64,000 nt of DNA from Chloroflexota bacterium. GTDB taxonomy: Bacteria; Chloroflexota; Chloroflexia; Chloroflexales; Herpetosiphonaceae. The notes under the pieces are model-generated. The model saw nothing but the letters and a program-made list of their open reading frames with translations, was not told the origin of the DNA and ran no database searches. Positions 35,357-43,537 of this stretch are shown piece after piece. The stretch covers positions 427,024 through 491,023 of the forward strand of contig JAIUOC010000003.1 in NCBI GenBank assembly GCA_020161265.1. The letters run 5' to 3'. Position 1 is the stretch's first letter, and each line of letters begins with the position of its first letter. The translations under genes were made by a program, and so were the position numbers.

Positions 35357-35457
35357 TATACTCAACATAACCAACAGTTGATTGTACCCAAAGATACATT
35401 GGCTGTTGTAGCCGAGGGCTTGCTTGAACTGTAAGAATGCCTTGCGGCGCTGACCTA

Positions 35458-35485
35458 TTGCTAATATCCAAGATCTTTATATAAT
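35458..35485 (+). promoter_or_regulatory. Promoter of the leader-like peptide gene
   Basis: -10 TATAAT (35480-35485) with TTGCTA at 35458-35463, spacer 16 bp. Its start would give a 5' leader of about 30 bases that ends with the TGGAGG ribosome site at 35511-35516. Confidence 0.65.
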
Positions 35486-35523
35486 GATGGTCAATCCAAC
35501 ACCCATACTCTGGAGGAATCCGT

Positions 35524-35739
35524 ATGAGTTCAAAGTACAGCGTGGAGTTTCAACGCCTGATCGATCAAGCCACTTCGGACGAAGCCTTCCGCCAAGAACT
35601 GTTGGATAGTAGCAATATTGCCGAAACTCTCAAAAACCATGGTTTTAACTTAACCGATGATGAATTGCAACAGGTCGAAGCCTCTGCAACCAATTTCCAA
35701 GGCTCAGGAACCGCAGCTAAAGTTGGTTGGTTTAGCTAA
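35524..35739 (+). CDS. Nif11/NHLP-like leader peptide (possible RiPP precursor)
   Basis: A 71-residue protein with TGGAGG before the ATG. The first ~50 residues follow the leader pattern of Nif11/NHLP or Franean1_4349-type precursors: FQRLIDQATSDEAFRQELL, then NHGFNLTDDELQQVE (D-x-x-FR-x-x-LL ... G-x-x-LT-x-x-E). The remaining 20 residues (SATNFQGSGTAAKVGWFS) are small-residue rich and could be a core, but no double-glycine site is clear. No maturase, protease or exporter gene is next to it. Own promoter and a 12-bp hairpin follow. It could alternatively be a small regulatory protein. Confidence 0.5.
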   Translation: MSSKYSVEFQRLIDQATSDEAFRQELLDSSNIAETLKNHGFNLTDDELQQVEASATNFQGSGTAAKVGWFS

Positions 35740-35748
35740 TTTACAATT

Positions 35749-35779
35749 CGGCCATAATATATAAATAATATTATGGCCG
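35749..35779 (+). repeat. Perfect 12-bp hairpin between peptide and phosphatase genes
   Basis: Arms cggccataatat / atattatggccg with a seven-base loop ATAAATA. It is followed by AGAATAAAACC rather than a T-run, so it may cap and stabilise the upstream peptide message or cause partial termination before the phosphatase gene at 35793. Confidence 0.75.
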
Positions 35780-35792
35780 AGAATAAAACCTT

Positions 35793-37169
35793 ATGGGCTT
35801 AATTGATATTACAAGTAGTAAAAATATTGAAATACAAACAGATTCTGTAAGAAAGTCTGTTTTTTTTAATACCATTATTAATGTTGTTATTTATATTCAT
35901 TTATTTTTTATAGGATTAGTTTTCCTATCATCAATTGTTGAACAAACTCTGAGATTCATGCCAATACTTATATTGGCAATTGATATGAGTTATTTTTTAT
36001 TTATTAAATATGTAAGCAAAAAAATCGATAATAATAAACCATATATTATATTTTGTGCATACTCAAATCTGATGTTTATGGCAATGGCAGCGACAGAAAG
36101 TGATAATTCTGTTAATTTATTTATGTATATGTGCAGTATCTGTATTATGCTATTTACCTTTTTAGTGAATTATAAATCAGCACTTATAGCCTTTTTTGTT
36201 AATATGTCAATCATTTTCTACTTAATATATCAACCAAATTTCCTTTGGATTGGTGATCTATTACCAATATTAAGCTTTTTTGTAGTAATTACTGCAATTG
36301 CTTGGCTCTATCAACGGACACTTGATAATTCGATGATCTCGCTGCAAGAGGCTCGTCAGCAATTGATGCAAGATACCCTGATTCGCCAAGAGTTGGCGAT
36401 TGCCCGCAATTTACAGCAAGAACTTTACCCCAAACCCCAACACTACAGCGAATGCCTCGATATTGGCGCTTCGGTGCAGCCAGCGCTCGAAACTAGCGGC
36501 GATTTGTATGATCTGATTCGTTTGAACGACGATGAAATCGCCATTATCGTGGGCGATGCAACTGGCAAGAGTGTGGCGGCGGCGATGGTGATGGCGATGA
36601 CCCGCTCGATTATTCGTAGCGAGGCCCGTCGTTCGCGCAACCCAGGCCATGTTTTGCGCCATGTCAACGCAATTTTGCACGCCGACGATGCGGTTAATCA
36701 GATGATGACGGTCTGGTATGGGGTGCTGAATTTGCGCCATCATCAATTACGCTTTGCCAATGCTGGCCACCCCTTCCCGCTGCTGCGCCGCAATGGGGTT
36801 GTGCAAGAGCTAGAGGCCTTTGGCACACCATTACGCTCGATTCGCAATTTCCCCTATGCTGAGCAAACCATCCAATTACAAGCCAATGATCGTTTGGTGG
36901 TCTATACCGATGGCGTGATTGAAACCATGAACGAGCAGCGCGAGTTGTATAGTTTTGATCGTTGGTGCGCCGCTGTACGCGATATTGAAGCTGAAAATAC
37001 GGCTGGCCTGATCGATGCCTATTGTGCGGCGGTTGATGATTTTCGGGGAGCTGCCCGTCAAGCTGATGACCTGACTTTGGTGGTCGTCGATATTATCAAA
37101 GATCCTAGCGAAGTGGTAACCCTTCCCGTTGCCGATACCACGGCTGTTGTTGTAACCGCTGATCAATAA
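35793..37169 (+). CDS. Membrane SpoIIE/RsbU-type serine phosphatase
   Basis: A 458-residue protein. Residues 20-165 hold about six hydrophobic helices (FFNTIINVVIYIHLFFIGLVF and following), then a short coiled coil (about 180-205) and a PP2C-like SpoIIE domain with SGDLYDLIRLNDDEIAIIVGDATGKS, NAGHPFPLLRR and VYTDGVIE. Such phosphatases dephosphorylate STAS antagonists and so activate sigma factors. The first ~500 bases are markedly AT-rich (20% GC in 35821-35880) while the phosphatase part is near 60% (36541-36600). Its weak ribosome site suggests low translation. The 3' end overlaps the convergent gene by 65 bp. Confidence 0.85.
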   Translation: MGLIDITSSKNIEIQTDSVRKSVFFNTIINVVIYIHLFFIGLVFLSSIVEQTLRFMPILILAIDMSYFLFIKYVSKKIDNNKPYIIFCAYSNLMFMAMAATESDNSVNLFMYMCSICIMLFTFLVNYKSALIAFFVNMSIIFYLIYQPNFLWIGDLLPILSFFVVITAIAWLYQRTLDNSMISLQEARQQLMQDTLIRQELAIARNLQQELYPKPQHYSECLDIGASVQPALETSGDLYDLIRLNDDEIAIIVGDATGKSVAAAMVMAMTRSIIRSEARRSRNPGHVLRHVNAILHADDAVNQMMTVWYGVLNLRHHQLRFANAGHPFPLLRRNGVVQELEAFGTPLRSIRNFPYAEQTIQLQANDRLVVYTDGVIETMNEQRELYSFDRWCAAVRDIEAENTAGLIDAYCAAVDDFRGAARQADDLTLVVVDIIKDPSEVVTLPVADTTAVVVTADQ

Positions 37170-38472
37170 TTTGCAGATCTGGCCGAATTCCTAATACCTT
37201 TTGCACATACCATGCACTAAATGTTGTTTGATCGTTGTTGCTGAGCAATTGACCATTGCGTGGTTGTTGCTGCAATAATACGATTGCTTGATCGCGGCTT
37301 TGGGTTTGGTTGCGCAGCGAAAATTGCCAACCAAAGGGGACTGCGATCAAAATCAAGGCTGGCGTTAGCCAAATCCAACGGGCGATTTGGCGATGCTGTG
37401 CCAGCCCCACAACCCCTATTCCTAGCAACCAACCAGCCAACAAATGAATCGGCAAGAGATAGACTTGAGCGTCAGCGCCGCCATAACTGATCGCCCAAAG
37501 CAGCGTAACTCCGGCCCAACCAACTAACATCCAGCGCTGAGCAGCCATGATTTTTGTCCAACCAAAACCAATCAGCCCTGGCCCAACGAACCACCAATAG
37601 CTGGCCAGCAAATCGCGACAAGCTAAAATGAGCCGTTGAATTTGCTCGCTCAAGGGTACGGCTCCAACCAAATAACGATATTCGCTGGCGCTGATATGGG
37701 CAATTGCTCCCTCAAAACTGCGCCAATCGCCCCAACTTATTTGTGGAACTGCGCTGCCACGCCATGGCAACACCAAATAGCAACTGAAACCAAGCTCAAC
37801 CATCAACCAAAACAGCCCAATTTGCTGCCACTTAATCGCCCATTTGGCTTTGAACCAAAACAAGCCGAATCCTACCAGCCATGCGGCTACTGGTAGTTGC
37901 ACGCCTATGCCCAAACCTAAAATCAAGCCAAGTGCTGCCAACGTGCTGGTTTGTTGCCAACGCTGCCAGCGCAAACTGAGCCAAAGCAGTAAGGCTTGAA
38001 ACAAATTTGCCAAGGCATACACTTCAACCACCAGCGCTTGTTGCCAAATTCGTTGACTTAGCCCAACGCCTAAGCCAGCAGCCACCATGGCGCTCCAACG
38101 GATTTTGGTTGGTTGCTCGCTGGCGCTTAATCCGACGCTGGCGGCGATGATGCCTGCGCTCAAGGCACTCGCGATGATGCTCAACCAAGCTAAACGTTGG
38201 GCTGGCTCGCCGCCAAACCAGTGAAGCGCAACTTGCCCAATCAGCAAATAGGTTGGCATGCCTGGCGGATGCGGCACTGCGCCAAACCAGAGTGCTGTCG
38301 CCAACTCGCCACTATCGCTGCTGCCATAGGCTGTGCTGATGGTCGGGCTGCTCATCAAGTAATAGATTGGCAATAGGAACCCAACGATCAGCCAAGGAAT
38401 CAATCGATCCATCCATTGGCTGGTTGGCTGCGTGATATAGTGTGACGATTGTTTTGCAGTTTGAGGATTCAT
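37105..38472 (-). CDS. DUF2723-type multi-pass membrane protein
   Basis: A 455-residue protein with about ten membrane helices. The segment DSGELATALWFGAVPHPPGMPTYLLIG after the first helix is the hallmark of the DUF2723/TMEM260-like family, related to GT-C protein O-mannosyltransferases with acidic residues in the first extracellular loop. A lipid-linked sugar donor is likely. Its 3' end overlaps the SpoIIE gene by 65 bp. Its start is only six bases from the divergent glycosyltransferase start, so both share one regulatory region. Confidence 0.78.
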   Translation of the reverse strand: MNPQTAKQSSHYITQPTSQWMDRLIPWLIVGFLLPIYYLMSSPTISTAYGSSDSGELATALWFGAVPHPPGMPTYLLIGQVALHWFGGEPAQRLAWLSIIASALSAGIIAASVGLSASEQPTKIRWSAMVAAGLGVGLSQRIWQQALVVEVYALANLFQALLLWLSLRWQRWQQTSTLAALGLILGLGIGVQLPVAAWLVGFGLFWFKAKWAIKWQQIGLFWLMVELGFSCYLVLPWRGSAVPQISWGDWRSFEGAIAHISASEYRYLVGAVPLSEQIQRLILACRDLLASYWWFVGPGLIGFGWTKIMAAQRWMLVGWAGVTLLWAISYGGADAQVYLLPIHLLAGWLLGIGVVGLAQHRQIARWIWLTPALILIAVPFGWQFSLRNQTQSRDQAIVLLQQQPRNGQLLSNNDQTTFSAWYVQKVLGIRPDLQIIDQRLQQQPWYRQREGLPLR

Positions 38473-38478
38473 CGATCT

Positions 38479-39636
38479 ATGCTTCCTGTTGTGATTGGGC
38501 TGCTTTTGGGGCTAGCCTCATTGATTTTATTGGTGCGTGATGCCTTGTTGCTCAACAAAATTCCTAAGATTGAGCCACGCCCAAGCCCTGAACCTGTGCC
38601 CAGCGTCGCTGTGTTGGTGCCAGCCCGCAATGAAGCGCACAATATTGGCTATGTGTTGCGTGGCATGGCTCAGCAAACCCGTAGCGATTGGCAACTAACC
38701 ATTCTTGATGATCATTCAACTGATGCCACGGCTGCGATTGTAGCCGATGTTGCAGCGCAGGATCAACGGGTACATTTGCTGCAAGGCCAAGCATTGCCCG
38801 CTGGCTGGACAGGTAAGTGCTGGGCATGTTGGCAATTGGCCGAGGCCAGCACTAGCGAATGGTTGCTGTTTCTTGATGCTGATACCAAGCCGCAACCTGA
38901 GATGTTGCACCAAGCCCTAGCCTATGCTGAGGCCGAAAAACTCGATCTACTGACGTTTTTGCCCTTCTCCGAGCTGGGCAGTTTTTGGGAGCAAACCTTG
39001 CTGCCAGCCTTCTTTTCAATTATTCAGGCGGCCTATCCGGTCAGCAAAGTTAATACACCTGGTTCGGGCGTGGTGCTGGCGAATGGTCAGTTTATTTTGG
39101 TTCGGCGCAGTGCTTATCAACGGGCAGGCGGCCATGCGGCAGTGCGCGATCGAGTGCTTGAGGATGTTGAGTTAGCGCAGGCGATTGTGCGGGCGGGGGG
39201 GGTGATGCGGGCGGTGTATGCTGGCGAATTGTTGCGTGTTCGGATGTACACCAAGGGCAGCGAAGTGCGTGAGGGCTTGGTCAAAAATGCGATTGCTGGC
39301 TTGCGTAATGGTGGCGTGCGTTCATCGTGGGCGGGTTTGCGCCAGATTTTGGTTGGGGTTGTGCCGTTCGGGTTGGGCTTGCTCAGCTTGTGGGCTTGGC
39401 TGCGACGCTGGACATTCTGGCCAAAACTCTTGTTGAGCGCGATGGCGGCGCTGCTCAATGGCTTTGCTTTTTGGAGCTGGGGCCGTTTTATGCAGCAATT
39501 ATATGGCTTATCGCGCCGTCACGCCCTGCTTTTCCCGTTGGGGATTGTCTGCTATATGCTGCTGGCGGCTGAAGCGGCTTGGCGGATCTGGTCGGGGCGC
39601 GGGGTGACGTGGAAAGGCCGCACCTACAAAGAGTAA
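38479..39636 (+). CDS. Membrane-anchored family 2 glycosyltransferase
   Basis: A 385-residue protein; the ATG at 38479 has GAGGA 11 bases upstream (a TTG at 38449 is the longer option). One N-terminal helix (LPVVIGLLLGLASLILLV), a GT-A domain with VAVLVPARNEAHNIGYVLRG, FLDADTKPQPEM as DxD, and GGHAAVRDRVLEDVELAQ, then two or three C-terminal helices. This plan resembles bacterial carotenoid or hopanoid/lipid glycosyltransferases; the acceptor is not identifiable. Confidence 0.82.
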   Translation: MLPVVIGLLLGLASLILLVRDALLLNKIPKIEPRPSPEPVPSVAVLVPARNEAHNIGYVLRGMAQQTRSDWQLTILDDHSTDATAAIVADVAAQDQRVHLLQGQALPAGWTGKCWACWQLAEASTSEWLLFLDADTKPQPEMLHQALAYAEAEKLDLLTFLPFSELGSFWEQTLLPAFFSIIQAAYPVSKVNTPGSGVVLANGQFILVRRSAYQRAGGHAAVRDRVLEDVELAQAIVRAGGVMRAVYAGELLRVRMYTKGSEVREGLVKNAIAGLRNGGVRSSWAGLRQILVGVVPFGLGLLSLWAWLRRWTFWPKLLLSAMAALLNGFAFWSWGRFMQQLYGLSRRHALLFPLGIVCYMLLAAEAAWRIWSGRGVTWKGRTYKE

Positions 39637-40674
39637 TCACGCTAAAACTAATTGCTTGACGACATGTTCCCAGCGAATGTTGGCGACCATCGCTGGCCCG
39701 TTGCTGCCAAGTTGGGCCGCTAAATCGGCAGAGGCCCACAATGTGTCGAGGTGGGCGGCCATGGCTCGCGCTTCGGCTGGGGCAACAAAGCCAGTTTTGC
39801 CATCGTGAATAAATTCTAAAACTGTGCCCGAATCTTGGGCGGTCAGCACTGGCTTGGCCGCCTCAAGCGCTTCGATCGTGGCAAAGCCAAAATCCTCGTC
39901 GATCGGGGCATAGAACACGGCGCGGGCATCGGCATATAAATCAATCAGCGTTTGATCATCCATCCAGCCGCGAAACTCAACCCGTGCTTCAATCCCAAGT
40001 TGCTTGGCGAGTGCTTGCAGTTCTGCCAAAGCTGGGCCACGCCCGCCGATAATCGCCTTGACTGGTTGTTCGGTATGGGTCAGGGCGTGCAGCAATAAAT
40101 CGAGCCGTTTGGCGGGATCAAGCCGCGAAATGCTGAGAATATATGGTTCGTAGCGGCCTTGACGTAAGCGCCCACTATAAATTGAGGGTGGATAAAGCGG
40201 TGTGCTGGCGAGGCCATTGAAGCGTTGCAAGCGTTGACTGACAATCTTGGAGATGCTAAAACGGCGTTTGGCTTCGACTAAGGCCTGTTGATCGAGCCGT
40301 GTCAGGCTGCGAGCGAGGTGATCATCGTCTGGTTGACTGCCCCAATCGCTCCAGTTTGTGCCGCGCCAATCGTAGAGTTGTCGATGTTGATGCACCAACC
40401 AAACGACTTTTTTGGGGTGAGCCACTGCATACGAGGGGAATTTAGTACAGATTACTTGATCGACAGGTCGATCTTCGACTTGGCTGAGATCGAGCATGCG
40501 CCAAGCCAAAGCGCTATTGAGCAACTCGCGATGCGGTGTCCGAGTAAAGGGCAAGGCGACTAAATCGGCTTCATGGCCCGCCTTGCGCAGGGCTTGCAGT
40601 AGGCCTTCGGCCAACAATTCGGCTCCACCACGGGCAAAAGGCACTTGGGCTGTACAAACAAGAATCCGTTTCAT
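39637..40674 (-). CDS. Family 4 glycosyltransferase
   Basis: A 345-residue GT-B enzyme. The N-terminal loop VPFARGGAELLAEGLLQAL and the donor-binding C-terminal motif DEDFGFATIEALEAAKPVL (E-x7-E) place it in GT4; ILSISRLDPAKRLDLLLHAL is the hinge. The stop abuts that of the convergent glycosyltransferase without overlap. It probably acts on cell-surface polysaccharide. Confidence 0.88.
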   Translation of the reverse strand: MKRILVCTAQVPFARGGAELLAEGLLQALRKAGHEADLVALPFTRTPHRELLNSALAWRMLDLSQVEDRPVDQVICTKFPSYAVAHPKKVVWLVHQHRQLYDWRGTNWSDWGSQPDDDHLARSLTRLDQQALVEAKRRFSISKIVSQRLQRFNGLASTPLYPPSIYSGRLRQGRYEPYILSISRLDPAKRLDLLLHALTHTEQPVKAIIGGRGPALAELQALAKQLGIEARVEFRGWMDDQTLIDLYADARAVFYAPIDEDFGFATIEALEAAKPVLTAQDSGTVLEFIHDGKTGFVAPAEARAMAAHLDTLWASADLAAQLGSNGPAMVANIRWEHVVKQLVLA

Positions 40675-40711
40675 TGGCTCTCAGGGCTAAGCAATCAGCC
40701 GCCATTATACT

Positions 40712-41362
40712 TTAGATTTGCTGGAGTGCCGCTTGAACCCGTAAGGCTAGCTGGGTCAGAATAATCGAGGTTGCGCCCCAAATTTTATGCTCACCATAGG
40801 GGTAATGCGGCACTTGCAGGGTCATGCCACGAATAATCCGTTCTTCAGTTTGCACGGCATCGGCGGCCCAAAGCTGCTGCAAGGGCAAATGCACCACATC
40901 GGCAACCTCATGCGGATTGGGGGCTAAATCAGGCGCATGATCAAGCCAAGCGACAATTGGCGTGATTAAAAAATTGCTGACTGGTACATACAATTCGCTC
41001 AAACGCCCGATGATTGTAGGTTGATGGGTTTGCAAGCCAACCTCTTCGTGGGCTTCGCGCAGCGCGGCGGCCTCAGGGCTGGCATCAGTTGGGTCGATCG
41101 AGCCACCAGGTAAGGAGATTTCGCCAGTGTGGCTGCGCAAATTGCCACTGCGCACGGTTAACGGTACAAACAACTGTCCAGCTTGCGGATACAGCAAAGC
41201 CAGCACTGCGCCATGGCGTGGTGTGATATGGGCTGGGGGCAATAAATCGCGACTGGGATTGCCGTTGCCGAGGATTGGTAAAAGCCGTGAACGAGCCTCG
41301 TTGTCGTGCTGCAAGTTGGCAAGTTGCGCTTGGAGAGCCGCCACGAACGCTAGATTTGGCAT
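40712..41362 (-). CDS. Nudix hydrolase, CoA pyrophosphatase-like
   Basis: A 216-residue protein (an ATG at 41371 is the alternative start). The Nudix box lies in SLPGGSIDPTDASPEAAALREAHEEVGL, with the extended GSIDPTDASPE form of the NudL/CoA-pyrophosphatase subgroup. The surrounding ITPRHGAVLALLYP and GEISLPGG fit that group. It would split CoA or similar dinucleotides to phosphopantetheine and 3',5'-ADP. Confidence 0.85.
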   Translation of the reverse strand: MPNLAFVAALQAQLANLQHDNEARSRLLPILGNGNPSRDLLPPAHITPRHGAVLALLYPQAGQLFVPLTVRSGNLRSHTGEISLPGGSIDPTDASPEAAALREAHEEVGLQTHQPTIIGRLSELYVPVSNFLITPIVAWLDHAPDLAPNPHEVADVVHLPLQQLWAADAVQTEERIIRGMTLQVPHYPYGEHKIWGATSIILTQLALRVQAALQQI

Positions 41363-41382
41363 ACATCTCATTCCACTAAACG

Positions 41383-41415
41383 AACAAAGACGTAGGTTGC
41401 TCCTACGTCTTTGTT
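41383..41415 (-). terminator. Terminator between ABC ATPase and Nudix genes
   Basis: Perfect 14-bp arms aacaaagacgtagg / cctacgtctttgtt around a five-base loop. On the minus strand it follows the ABC ATPase stop and ends in TTTGTTCGTTT. Confidence 0.8.
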
Positions 41416-41437
41416 ATTATACCGTGAGTTGATCGAG

Positions 41438-42541
41438 TTAGATCAAAGCTTTTTCGGTGGCGATGTCGAAGATATGCATTTTTTCCATATCATAGACTGC
41501 GCGAATTGGCTGGCCTGGGCGGGCCGAGGTCCGTGGGTCGAAGCGTCCGATGATCGAGTGTTGGCCGCTTTGCAGGTAGGCGTAGATTTCGCTACCCATT
41601 GGTTCGGTCACATCGACGGTGGTTTCGACCACGGCATCGCCGTTAATCCCTGGTGGCAAGAGTGCTGCATCGTGGACATCTTCAGGGCGCACGCCAAGTT
41701 CAACTTCTTTGCCAACATGCGATTCGATATGAGCGCGGCGGCTGTTGGGAATTGGCACTGAGAAGCTGCCACCATCGAAGAACAAGCGGCCATCGCCCTT
41801 GGTTAAGGTGCCTTTGATGAAGTTCATCGAGGGCGAACCAATGAAGCCTGCCACAAATTTGTTGACTGGATGATCGTATAAGGTTTGTGGGCTATCAAGT
41901 TGTTGCATGAGACCATCACGCATCACCGCAATCCGCGAACCCATCGTCATCGCTTCGGTTTGGTCGTGAGTCACATAGATAAAGGTGGTTTTGAGGCGTT
42001 GATGCAATTTGCTAATTTCAGCCCGTGTTTGCACCCGCAACTTGGCATCCAAGTTCGAGAGTGGTTCGTCCATCAAGAAGACGGCTGGGTCGCGCACGAT
42101 TGCTCGGCCCAAGGCCACCCGTTGACGTTGACCGCCCGAAAGTTGGCGGGGCTTGCGATCAAGCAAGTGACCAATCGCCATCATTTCGGCGGCTTCTTCA
42201 ACGCGGCGCTTGATTTCAGGTTTTGGCACTTTGCGCAGTTTCAAGCCGAAAGCCATGTTATCAAACACCGTCATGTGAGGATACAAGGCATAGCTTTGGA
42301 ACACCATGGCGATATCACGATCTTTGGGCGCAACGTTATTGACCACGCGATCCCCGATCATAATTTGGCCGCCAGTAATTTCTTCGAGGCCAGCCAAACA
42401 GCGCAATGCTGTCGATTTACCACAGCCTGAAGGTCCAACCAAGACCAAAAATTCTTGATCAGGAATATCGATGTTGAGATCTTTGAGAACGTGCACATCA
42501 CCAAAGATTTTATCAACGTGATCAAACGTAATTGAAGCCAT
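41438..42541 (-). CDS. MsmK/UgpC-type sugar ABC transporter ATPase
   Basis: A 367-residue ATPase with Walker A G36-PSGCGKST, Q-loop [12 protein letters not shown], signature LSGGQ (134-138), Walker [14 protein letters not shown], and a C-terminal TOBE/OB region (about 240-367) seen in carbohydrate importers. It energises a MalFG-like permease, but no permease or binding-protein gene is adjacent, so it may serve several importers. AAGGAGG precedes the ATG, inside the end of the lacI-type gene that overlaps it by 20 bp. Confidence 0.93.
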   Translation of the reverse strand: MASITFDHVDKIFGDVHVLKDLNIDIPDQEFLVLVGPSGCGKSTALRCLAGLEEITGGQIMIGDRVVNNVAPKDRDIAMVFQSYALYPHMTVFDNMAFGLKLRKVPKPEIKRRVEEAAEMMAIGHLLDRKPRQLSGGQRQRVALGRAIVRDPAVFLMDEPLSNLDAKLRVQTRAEISKLHQRLKTTFIYVTHDQTEAMTMGSRIAVMRDGLMQQLDSPQTLYDHPVNKFVAGFIGSPSMNFIKGTLTKGDGRLFFDGGSFSVPIPNSRRAHIESHVGKEVELGVRPEDVHDAALLPPGINGDAVVETTVDVTEPMGSEIYAYLQSGQHSIIGRFDPRTSARPGQPIRAVYDMEKMHIFDIATEKALI

Positions 42542-43454
42542 CGAGATCCTCCTTGAAACCTAATGAACCAATCACCAAGCTTGGGTTGAGCCATGTACGG
42601 TGAGCAATGGCGCTCCCATCAAGCTGTTGTAGGAGTTTTCGCACCAAGGTATGTGCCCAAAGTTCGGTTGGCCAGCGAAAGCCCGAGATGCCGCGTTGGG
42701 TATTGCTATGGCTAACGATCAGTGGTACTTTGGCATGATCGACCATTACCACTCCGGTTGCCAGTTGATTGCCACAGACGATCAAGCCGTCGTAGTCGTT
42801 TTCACTGGCGGCAAGTGCTGCGTAGGCGGCAACCCCATCGTGAAAACGATTGTCGGCTGGCTCGACAACCAACGCTGGATCAAAGGCGATGCCTGTGCGG
42901 CGTAAAGCGCGTCGATAACCCAGATACCAACGGGCCGAGCCTGGAATGCTGCGCGGTAGCGTAATCAGGCCGAGCCGTTGCATCCCCGCATGGGTCAAGG
43001 TTTCAACCGCGCGTTGTGCAGCAAAGGCTGCATCACACAAAACGGCTGGTTGATCAAACGGGGGGGCTAGTGCCCAAATTTGGGGCAATTGTGGGTCGAG
43101 TGCTGTGCCAAAACTAATCCAACCATCGGCCAAATCGCCACGGGCTTGGCTATCGGCAGGTTGTAGTAAGAGACTATAGCCTGCGCTAGTGGCGGCATTG
43201 GTTGCTTCGAGCAACCACGTGGCCAAATCAAGTTCACATAATAGATTAGCTTGGGGTAACAACACGCCAATGGTTAAGGTGCGTTGACGTTGGAGATTAC
43301 GGCCTTGACGATGGGGTTGATAGCCGAGTTTGGCAACTGCGGCTAGCACTTTGTTGCGCGTGGCTTCGCTGACCGGCATGCTGTCGTTCAAGACATACGA
43401 CACCGTGGCAACTGAAACCTCTGCTAATTGCGCAACATCCTTGATCGTTGCCAT
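42522..43454 (-). CDS. LacI-family transcriptional regulator
   Basis: A 310-residue repressor. The ATG at 43454 has GAGG seven bases upstream; a GTG/ATG four codons earlier is less likely. The [24 protein letters not shown] and hinge [20 protein letters not shown] are canonical, followed by a periplasmic-binding-protein-like effector domain. A perfect 20-bp palindrome lies just upstream. Since the gene overlaps a sugar-ABC ATPase gene, control of that ATPase by a sugar is inferred. Confidence 0.93.
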   Translation of the reverse strand: MATIKDVAQLAEVSVATVSYVLNDSMPVSEATRNKVLAAVAKLGYQPHRQGRNLQRQRTLTIGVLLPQANLLCELDLATWLLEATNAATSAGYSLLLQPADSQARGDLADGWISFGTALDPQLPQIWALAPPFDQPAVLCDAAFAAQRAVETLTHAGMQRLGLITLPRSIPGSARWYLGYRRALRRTGIAFDPALVVEPADNRFHDGVAAYAALAASENDYDGLIVCGNQLATGVVMVDHAKVPLIVSHSNTQRGISGFRWPTELWAHTLVRKLLQQLDGSAIAHRTWLNPSLVIGSLGFKEDLDGFNYV

Positions 43455-43466
43455 CGTTAGCCTCAT

Positions 43467-43486
43467 CTATTTAAACGTTTAAATAG
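43467..43486. promoter_or_regulatory. LacI-type operator (perfect palindrome)
   Basis: Exact 20-bp palindrome ctatttaaacgtttaaatag centred on CG, as in LacI/GalR operators. It overlaps the expected transcription start of the lacI gene just downstream of the -10, so binding should block its own promoter. Confidence 0.85.
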
Positions 43487-43515
43487 AGTATACTGCACTT
43501 ATTTCAACTTGACAA
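43487..43515 (-). promoter_or_regulatory. Promoter of the lacI-type gene
   Basis: -35 TTGTCA (43515-43510) and -10 TATACT (43492-43487), spacer 17 bp, directly before the operator. The -35 also lies in the palindrome caacttgacaagttg (43505-43519), which faces the divergent XRE gene. Confidence 0.7.
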
Positions 43516-43537
43516 GTTGCGATTAAAAGGGGGTTCT

